In this document: in pieces, positions 7,273-11,990 of the stretch
How the letters are laid out: every line of letters begins with the position of its first letter
Numbering within the stretch: the first letter of the stretch is position 1
From: Oxalobacteraceae bacterium UBA7693
Lineage (GTDB): Bacteria; Pseudomonadota; Gammaproteobacteria; Burkholderiales; Burkholderiaceae_D
DNA: 11,990 nucleotides
Direction of reading: 5' to 3'
Assembly (NCBI GenBank): GCA_002482715.1
Contig: DLGN01000022.1
Location: 12,082-24,071, forward strand
Translations under genes and position numbers: made by a program
The notes under the pieces: model-generated
The model's database searches: none
The model's input: only the letters and a program-made list of their open reading frames with translations
What the model was told of the DNA's origin: nothing

Positions 7273-7306
7273 ACCGTCGTCAGATACCACTATCAGCGAC
7301 GATGGT
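7273..7306. repeat. Imperfect stem-loop between the fusion gene and pduO
   Basis: ACCGTCGTC (7273-7281) pairs with GACGATGGT (7298-7306) over nine positions with one G-T wobble. Inside, GATA (7283-7286) pairs with TATC (7291-7294) around CCAC. It lies just beyond the stop of the fusion gene on the minus strand. The nearest minus-strand T run (7248-7242) is about 25 bases further on, so it is not a textbook terminator; attenuation or 3'-end protection is possible. The 10-base sequence TGGCATTTTA occurs on both sides (7249-7258 and 7310-7319). Confidence 0.5.
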
Positions 7307-7316
7307 AATTGGCATT

Positions 7317-9002
7317 TTATACTTCGCTGTATGCAGAACAAGATACAGAACAAGATACAGAACAAGAACGGATGCAAGCCATCAATTGCTTAAGCAAGCG
7401 ATCTTGTTGCGCCTGATTAGTATGTCCCATCAAACAAATTTGCAATAAATTTCTCTTGACCAAATAGCCACTACGATAACTCAACAAAAAGCCTCGATCG
7501 GCCATCGCATCACCACAAGTGATCGACGAGACGCTAGGATCTAATTGCACAGTCAAAACCGCCGGGGAGCTTTCTCGCGCAGGGTTTAATAATTGAATTC
7601 CCGCATCCTGCAATTGAGTGCGCATATGTGCTGATGCACTTGCGATTTGATCAAAGCGATTGGTATCCAACAAACACAAAGCTTGGTGTAGCGCTGCCAG
7701 TAAATTAGAGGAATGCGTATAAGGAATGCCACCCTGGGCACGATAATAACCAAGATCTAGATAACGCGGAATTTGCTGATCGCTCTCGATCTCATGTGAA
7801 TAAGCGACGACGGATAATCCAGGGTAGGCACCAATCGCTTTTCCACTCACGGTACTTGCCAGATAAGCGAGACTCGCATCGACCGGAACGCAAGCAACCG
7901 AACTGGTACAGTCAACACATAGTTTGATTGCCAATTCATCGCACAGCGCTTGAATTTCGCCAAGCGAATTTAAAATGCCACTAGAAGTTTCACAATGTGT
8001 CATCCATAACCATACCGGATTATTCGCCTTGAGATAAGCACGCAACTTACTGAGTTCAAAACTCCTGCCAAATTCAGCATGAAACGTCGTAAAGCAAAGC
8101 GAAAATCGCTCAGCATGGTCGCATAATCGTTGTCCAAATTCGCCATTCACCAGAATCACGCCGGCACTAGCCAAACGCTTAATCTGCGCAGCAACAACAT
8201 CGTTGGCCAAAGTTCCACTACCAAGGAAAATCTCGACCTCGCGCGTCGCCATTAATTGACATAGCTGTCGCTTTGTCGCGTGCAACAATGCTTGAAAAGC
8301 TTCAGCCCTATGGGATATCGGTGTCTGAGAAAATGCAGCTTGCACCTGAGGGTGTATTTCCACTGGCCCAGGCAAAAAGCTCAATGGTGTAGCAAAGTTG
8401 GAAGCTTGCGTGGCAATTGTTTGTACGCAATCATTCTGCACACGATTACGCTGTAAACGCTTTTGCATATGCAATGCGTTAGACAAGACCAAATACATGG
8501 GCTGATACATCGCGCCGGGCTTACCAACCAAATCGGCAAATGGTGTAAATCCCATATTCGCATACAATTTCTTTTGCAACACCGTTGCTGATACCAATGC
8601 CAGCGTGAAGCCTTCTCGTAAACTGGTTTCCAAAACAAAGCGAAATAATTTCGCAAACACGCTAGTGTGACGATAAGCTGGTTCAACCGCCAGTAAGCGA
8701 ATTTCACAAATTTTTTGCTTTTCACCAGATGCTAATGCAGGTAAGAACTGATCCAGATCATCAATCTTTTTATCCAACGAAAAAGGACGTGCGGAACGTG
8801 TTGTTAACATGCCAACCAAGCGACCATCTTGCAAAGCGATGTAGTAGATATTTTCATCATGAAACTGATCCACTAAGCGACGCTCGGCATTTGCCGCGTG
8901 TTGTGGAATCTCTTCTACAAAAGTACGATAATTTAAACGGTGTATCTGTTCAAATTCATGTACTTGATCGGCGATCTTTAATTCAAATGCAGATTGTGTC
9001 AT
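7317..9002 (-). CDS. Fusion protein: N-terminal GNAT (acyl-ACP-type) acyltransferase + C-terminal class V PLP-dependent aminotransferase
   Basis: A 561-residue two-domain protein. Residues ~1-185 are a GNAT domain of the autoinducer-synthase/FeeM kind: NYRTFVEEIPQH near 24-35 and VDQFHDENIYYIAL near 44-57 are followed by GRLVGML and by EIRLLAVEPAYR (101-112), the acyl-donor-binding strand and turn, then YANMGF. Residues ~205-545 are a fold-type I class V aminotransferase: FLPGPVEIHPQV at 209-220, SHRAEAF, GSGTLANDVVA at 261-271, Asp364 in CVDCTSS (pyridine-nitrogen contact) and Lys388 in VSGKAIGAYPG (PLP Schiff base), so the PLP site looks intact. The start at 9002 is chosen because AGGTGAGG precedes it; an ATG eight codons upstream (9026) lacks a Shine-Dalgarno. 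The C-terminus carries a tetrapeptide repeat. The neighbour upstream is a PlsY-like acyltransferase. Likely role (inference): N-acylation and transamination in making or recycling an amino-lipid; the substrate is unknown. Confidence 0.85.
   Translation of the reverse strand: MTQSAFELKIADQVHEFEQIHRLNYRTFVEEIPQHAANAERRLVDQFHDENIYYIALQDGRLVGMLTTRSARPFSLDKKIDDLDQFLPALASGEKQKICEIRLLAVEPAYRHTSVFAKLFRFVLETSLREGFTLALVSATVLQKKLYANMGFTPFADLVGKPGAMYQPMYLVLSNALHMQKRLQRNRVQNDCVQTIATQASNFATPLSFLPGPVEIHPQVQAAFSQTPISHRAEAFQALLHATKRQLCQLMATREVEIFLGSGTLANDVVAAQIKRLASAGVILVNGEFGQRLCDHAERFSLCFTTFHAEFGRSFELSKLRAYLKANNPVWLWMTHCETSSGILNSLGEIQALCDELAIKLCVDCTSSVACVPVDASLAYLASTVSGKAIGAYPGLSVVAYSHEIESDQQIPRYLDLGYYRAQGGIPYTHSSNLLAALHQALCLLDTNRFDQIASASAHMRTQLQDAGIQLLNPARESSPAVLTVQLDPSVSSITCGDAMADRGFLLSYRSGYLVKRNLLQICLMGHTNQAQQDRLLKQLMACIRSCSVSCSVSCSAYSEV
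7333..7368 (-). repeat. Three 12-base tandem repeats inside the 3' end of the fusion gene
   Basis: Three consecutive units on the plus strand, GCAGAACAAGAT, ACAGAACAAGAT and ACAGAACAAGAA, differ only at the outer bases. On the coding strand they encode SCSV-SCSV-SCSA near the C-terminus, just before AYSEV. Units of four codons keep the frame when copy number changes. The tail lies beyond the conserved aminotransferase core. Confidence 0.85.
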
Positions 9003-9035
9003 TGGCCTCACCTGGCTAAAAATCATAGGGTTAGA

Positions 9036-9063
9036 ATTATCGAAAAAATTACCTACCGAACAA
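9036..9063 (-). promoter_or_regulatory. Possible sigma-70 promoter for the fusion gene
   Basis: Minus-strand TTGTTC (9063-9058), a 16-base spacer, then GATAAT (9041-9036), about 33 bases upstream of the chosen ATG. The -10 box is good; the -35 box is partial. If real, the fusion gene could be expressed independently of the PlsY-like gene; the 93-base gap leaves room for this. Confidence 0.3.
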
Positions 9064-9095
9064 ACGCAAAGGTTTAGCGATTATTAAAGCCTCGT

Positions 9096-9728
9096 CTAAC
9101 CCTCATCCGAATTATGGCCAAGGGCCATTTGAATATTTCGGCGATGCGCAAATAAGACGATGCCGCAACTGAGTCCAAGCAAAGCAACCGGCACAATCAA
9201 GGAACGCCAACTCGACGACAAGAATAGCCATTGTTTTAGAAAAAATAAGAATGGGATAAAAAATAGACAGAGATAAACTGCAAAGTCGGGTTTCCGCCAT
9301 CGCTTTAGCAAACACAAAACCAAACCTAACAACAAAAAAAGAATAACGCAAACTATGAGTAATATCGGATCAAGCGCGAGCAAGCCGCCGATCAAACATG
9401 CCAATCCTTTTCCTCCACGCCAAGCCATTTGCACTGGCCATACGTGACCCATAATCACGCTGCAAAGCACAAGCAATTCGAGTGTGAGTAAGTTGGCCTG
9501 ATCACCAAGCAATGACACCAGCTTGATCGCCACAAAGGCCTTTCCACCGTCCCACAAAAATGCCACGAGTGCATAATTAAACCCGAATTGGCGTAACAAA
9601 TTTCGACTGCCAGCAGTACCGCTGCCAAGTGTCCGAATATCAACGCACGCCAACCACCTCGCCAGATAAAAACTGGCGTTCAGACACCCCAACAGATAGG
9701 CATTGATGATGAACGCAAGAACGAACAT
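9096..9728 (-). CDS. PlsY-like acyl-phosphate acyltransferase, divergent
   Basis: A 210-residue multi-pass membrane protein of the PlsY (glycerol-3-phosphate acyltransferase, acyl-phosphate donor) family. It has the N-terminal GCLNASFYLARWLACVDIR block (14-32), the GSG glycine motif at 35-37, D60-x2-K63 at the start of the next segment, the phosphate-binding GHVWPVQMAWRGGKGLA (94-110), and a C-terminal AHRRNI (194-199). Hydrophobic segments lie near 1-24, 50-72, 80-100, 108-140, 152-170 and 177-194. The glycine motif is unusual: GSGTAGSRNLLR replaces the canonical GSGNIGATNVLR, and DGGKA replaces D-x2-KG, so this is probably a paralogue with another acceptor and not the housekeeping enzyme; I leave the symbol blank. 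No good Shine-Dalgarno precedes the ATG. It lies 93 bases upstream of the acyltransferase-aminotransferase fusion, the most informative neighbour. Confidence 0.82.
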   Translation of the reverse strand: MFVLAFIINAYLLGCLNASFYLARWLACVDIRTLGSGTAGSRNLLRQFGFNYALVAFLWDGGKAFVAIKLVSLLGDQANLLTLELLVLCSVIMGHVWPVQMAWRGGKGLACLIGGLLALDPILLIVCVILFLLLGLVLCLLKRWRKPDFAVYLCLFFIPFLFFLKQWLFLSSSWRSLIVPVALLGLSCGIVLFAHRRNIQMALGHNSDEG

Positions 9729-9905
9729 GGATATGAAGTGGTGAGAAGGTAGGACAAAGGAAATCAGCGGCTATGCTAAAGATTCCGGCATGGTAATTAT
9801 GAATTATGTCGCAGAGTAGCGTGTAGCGACACAAGCGGTATCGACAAAGAAGCCATTAAATTGATTACGGGGTGCGCTTTGCTAACTCAAAATCAAGAAC
9901 AAAAG

Positions 9906-11339
9906 CTAAACAGGCAAAACCAATGCCACTGTTAAACCACCGCCCTCACGATTATTGAGCATAATACGGCCGCCATGTGCTTCAATAATTTCACGCGCCA
10001 ATGCTAAGCCCAATCCGGTTCCATTACGTTTGGTGGAATAAAAAGGCACTAAGGCATTCGACATCACGGTATCGCTCATGCCGGCACCTTGATCGCTTAC
10101 TTCAATCCGAACACCGTCGACAATGTTCTTAATTTCCAAAGTCACGCCATCTGCGGGAGATCCGGATTCCATCGCATTCTTTAATAAATTGAGCAAGGCT
10201 TGTTCCATCTGTGCGAGATCAAAATGTGCAATGGCATCCGGCAAATCGCCTAACACACGAAAATGTAACTGCGACTGTAAGCGCTCAACAAATTCAGGCC
10301 AATGTGCGCTTTCTAAACGTGGCGCAGGCAATTTGGCGAAACGTGCGTAGCCATGGATAAAACTTTCCAGATGCTGGGCACGCTCTTCTATCGTCTTCAT
10401 AATTTGCGGAAGGCGCTCATATTGACCGCGACTGATCAATGCACCAGCGGAGTTAGCGAGTGAAGCAACTGGCGCTAAAGAATTATTCAGTTCATGGCTA
10501 ATCACGCGTATGACTTTTTTCCAAGTCTGTACTTCTTGACGGCGCAGTTCGACTGTCAAATGACGAATCAATAGCAACTCGTGCTCTATTCCGTTCAAGA
10601 TAAAATGACGACGTGACAAATGATAGATTTCATCTTCGTCTGATTCATTGGCGATGGCCGCATCCAGTGGATCTGTTTGCTTACTGACTGTAAATAATCC
10701 ATCCCCACCCTGTGCCATTGCTTCGCGTAAAGACGGTGATACTTGTTGCAAGATGGTTTCGAGGCTATTCCCCTCCAATTTTTTTCCATGATTGAGCAAC
10801 TGCCTGGCGGTGATATTGCCGAATACGATATGTCCTCGCTGTCCCAACAACACCATGGCAACCGGTGTATTTTGCAGCATGCTATCGAGTAGTAATTCGC
10901 GCTGCACTAAATCCAATCGCTGCTCACGCAACACACTGCCAAGTTCATTATGTGCATCGACCAAATCGGCTAATTCGTCATTGCGTTGCCAATTCAATCC
11001 AAATGAAAAATCACGATCTTGATAACTCAAAACGGTGCCACTCATCGCGCGAAACAATTCCAGCACCGGACGTAGCTGTGCTCGCACCAACATAATCGCG
11101 ATAGGAATTAACAATAGCAAACAAGCGCCAACGATCAAGCTGGCATCGTTCGGGAATAAATGCATCAAGCTCACTGCCAAAGCTAAAGCACTAGCAGCGA
11201 TCATGATGACCAAAATAGATAAACGTGCAGCTAAAGAACAACGCCAACCGCGTACGGGAAGTGATGACGTACTTTTGGGCTGGCTTTTAAGCTGGCTTGT
11301 GGTCTTACTTGTAGTCTTACTTGCAGGCGGCAGATTCAT
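9906..11339 (-). CDS. NtrY-like sensor histidine kinase
   Basis: A 477-residue membrane sensor kinase. Order: a Ser/Thr/Lys-rich cytoplasmic tail (1-36), two membrane helices (~37-60 and ~67-86) joined by a very short loop, a HAMP-like linker (~87-140), a PAS-like domain (~150-260, beginning MLQNTPVAMVLLG), a HisKA domain with the phospho-acceptor H282 in VISHELNNSLAPVASL, and a catalytic ATPase domain: N box LLNLLKNAMESG (382-393), G1 DQGAGM (416-421), F box region FYSTKRNGTGLGLAL (433-447). The HELNNSLAP box is that of NtrY-type kinases paired with NtrC-family regulators, and such a regulator lies just upstream. With almost no periplasmic loop it probably senses a membrane or cytoplasmic cue. 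The ATG at 11339 has no clear ribosome site; the next in-frame ATG (codon 46) falls inside helix one, so 11339 is kept. Confidence 0.9.
   Translation of the reverse strand: MNLPPASKTTSKTTSQLKSQPKSTSSLPVRGWRCSLAARLSILVIMIAASALALAVSLMHLFPNDASLIVGACLLLLIPIAIMLVRAQLRPVLELFRAMSGTVLSYQDRDFSFGLNWQRNDELADLVDAHNELGSVLREQRLDLVQRELLLDSMLQNTPVAMVLLGQRGHIVFGNITARQLLNHGKKLEGNSLETILQQVSPSLREAMAQGGDGLFTVSKQTDPLDAAIANESDEDEIYHLSRRHFILNGIEHELLLIRHLTVELRRQEVQTWKKVIRVISHELNNSLAPVASLANSAGALISRGQYERLPQIMKTIEERAQHLESFIHGYARFAKLPAPRLESAHWPEFVERLQSQLHFRVLGDLPDAIAHFDLAQMEQALLNLLKNAMESGSPADGVTLEIKNIVDGVRIEVSDQGAGMSDTVMSNALVPFYSTKRNGTGLGLALAREIIEAHGGRIMLNNREGGGLTVALVLPV
11274..11321 (-). repeat. Degenerate 12-base tandem repeats at the 5' end of the sensor kinase gene
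   Basis: On the coding strand residues 7-22 read as four tetrapeptides: SKTT, SKTT, SQLK, SQPK. The first two units differ by one base (AGTAAGACTACA / AGTAAGACCACA) and the other two are diverged relatives beginning AGCCAG. The stretch lies in the cytoplasmic tail before the first membrane helix. Confidence 0.75.
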
Positions 11340-11381
11340 AAGATGAAGGCGTGAAAGAAGACAGATTATGCGATGCCGTCA

Positions 11382-11409
11382 GCGAATATTCAACTAATGA
11401 ATATTTCGC
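11382..11409. promoter_or_regulatory. Inverted repeat between the response-regulator and kinase genes
   Basis: GCG-AATATTCA (11382-11392) and TGAATATT-T-CGC (11398-11409): an 8-bp perfect stem around a 5-base loop, extended by 3 more G-C pairs past one bulged T. It sits in the 97-base gap between the regulator stop and the kinase ATG. No minus-strand T run follows, so it is more likely an operator or an RNA hairpin affecting downstream kinase expression than a terminator. Confidence 0.45.
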
Positions 11410-11436
11410 ATGAAGGTACTTATTACATCGACAATC

Positions 11437-11990
11437 TCACGATCGAGAGATATTCAAACGTTCCATACGACGATACAAGGCTTGGCGGCTTAAGCCCAAC
11501 TCCGCTGCAGCTTGTGCAACAACACCTTTCGCCTTACTCAAAGCAGCTTCAATCGTCTCGCGATCTGGTTCCACATCATTGACAGGATTGACATGCACCG
11601 CTGCTGGCAAACCTAAATCCTGCACTTGTATTTCTTCGCCACTAGCCAATAAGCATGCTCGCTGCATCACATTTTTTAATTCACGTACATTGCCTGGCCA
11701 TTGATGCGCCAGCAAACTCGCCTGAGCCGCTAAGCTCAAGCATTTTCCCTCTTCCAAGAATTCTCGGGCGATCGGCAAAATATCGTCCGGGCGCTCGGCG
11801 AGTGCAGGCAGATTTAATTGAATGACATTGAGACGATAAAACAAGTCTTCGCGAAATTGCCCTGCGCGTATCATCGCCGATAGATCCGCATTCGTCGCGC
11901 TCAGCACCCGCACTTTGACTTGCCGTTCCCGATTTGAACCCAAACGTTCGAATCGCCCCGTCTCTAAAACGCGTAGTAACTTCACTTGGC
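11437..11990 (-). CDS. NtrC-family sigma-54-dependent response regulator (3' part; 5' end outside window)
   Basis: The C-terminal ~184 residues of a sigma-54 activator; the frame runs off the right edge (QVKLLRVLETG), so the GTG at 11985 is an internal Val codon and not a start. What remains is the latter part of the AAA+ domain, with the sensor I-like VRVLSATNADL and arginine-finger region FREDLFYRLNVIQLNLPALAERPDDI, sensor II WPGNVRELKNVMQRA, and a C-terminal Fis-type helix-turn-helix (ETIEAALSKAKGVVAQAAAELGLS followed by RQALYRRMERLNI). The receiver domain, Walker A and GAFTGA loop are outside the window, so its response-regulator status is inferred from the kinase directly downstream (98 bases). 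It activates sigma-54 RNA polymerase at distant sites; targets are unknown. Confidence 0.9.
   Translation of the reverse strand, partial: QVKLLRVLETGRFERLGSNRERQVKVRVLSATNADLSAMIRAGQFREDLFYRLNVIQLNLPALAERPDDILPIAREFLEEGKCLSLAAQASLLAHQWPGNVRELKNVMQRACLLASGEEIQVQDLGLPAAVHVNPVNDVEPDRETIEAALSKAKGVVAQAAAELGLSRQALYRRMERLNISRS

Noticed and set aside
7184..7316. Cobalamin riboswitch upstream of the pduO-type gene
   Set aside because: The gap is only 133 bases and no B12-box-like sequence or multi-branched fold was seen; only one hairpin is present.
7333..7368. CRISPR-like array from the short tandem repeats
   Set aside because: The 12-base units are directly adjacent with no spacers and lie in frame inside a coding sequence.
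9729..9905. Sigma-54 promoter or terminator in the kinase / PlsY-like gap
   Set aside because: No GG-N10-GC spacing was found on the minus strand. The hairpin TGTCGC/GCGACA (9807-9831) has a 6-bp stem and 13-base loop with no T run, too weak to call.

Overview
The window reads as ordinary chromosome from a Proteobacterium, most likely a betaproteobacterium of the Burkholderiales/Oxalobacteraceae type. That assignment is an inference from protein resemblance and from base composition that looks moderate by eye; no rRNA or other marker is present. Coding density is high. I see no phage, insertion sequence, CRISPR array or tRNA.

Left part, bases 1 to about 2376: the 3' end of a dienelactone hydrolase gene, closed by a clear intrinsic terminator; then, on the minus strand, a full-length phospholipase-D-type phosphatidylserine synthase (pssA). 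The roughly 380-base gap upstream of pssA holds a strong 19-base palindrome and what looks like the stranded C-terminal end of a DUF456 membrane protein gene.

Middle part, 2377 to 5819, plus strand: a compact four-gene run of a UPF0114/YqhA-type membrane protein, a DUF3616 protein, a diacylglycerol-kinase-family lipid kinase and a class III metallophosphoesterase. The last three are joined by an abutting stop/start (TAAATG) and an overlapping one (ATGA), so they are almost certainly co-translated.

Right part, 5983 to 11990, all minus strand. In transcription order (right to left): the 3' end of an NtrC-family sigma-54 activator, its NtrY-like sensor kinase, a divergent PlsY-like acyltransferase, a large fusion of a GNAT acyltransferase with a class V PLP-dependent aminotransferase, a PduO-type cobalamin adenosyltransferase, and a small DUF5946-type cysteine/histidine-rich protein.

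Lipid chemistry recurs: PssA, the lipid kinase, the PlsY-like protein and the acyltransferase-aminotransferase fusion. The last two sit next to each other behind a sigma-54-type two-component system and are the best candidate for an undescribed pathway. By analogy with ornithine-lipid synthesis (GNAT N-acylation followed by O-acylation) they could make an amino-acid-derived acyl lipid. This is a hypothesis, not something the sequence proves.
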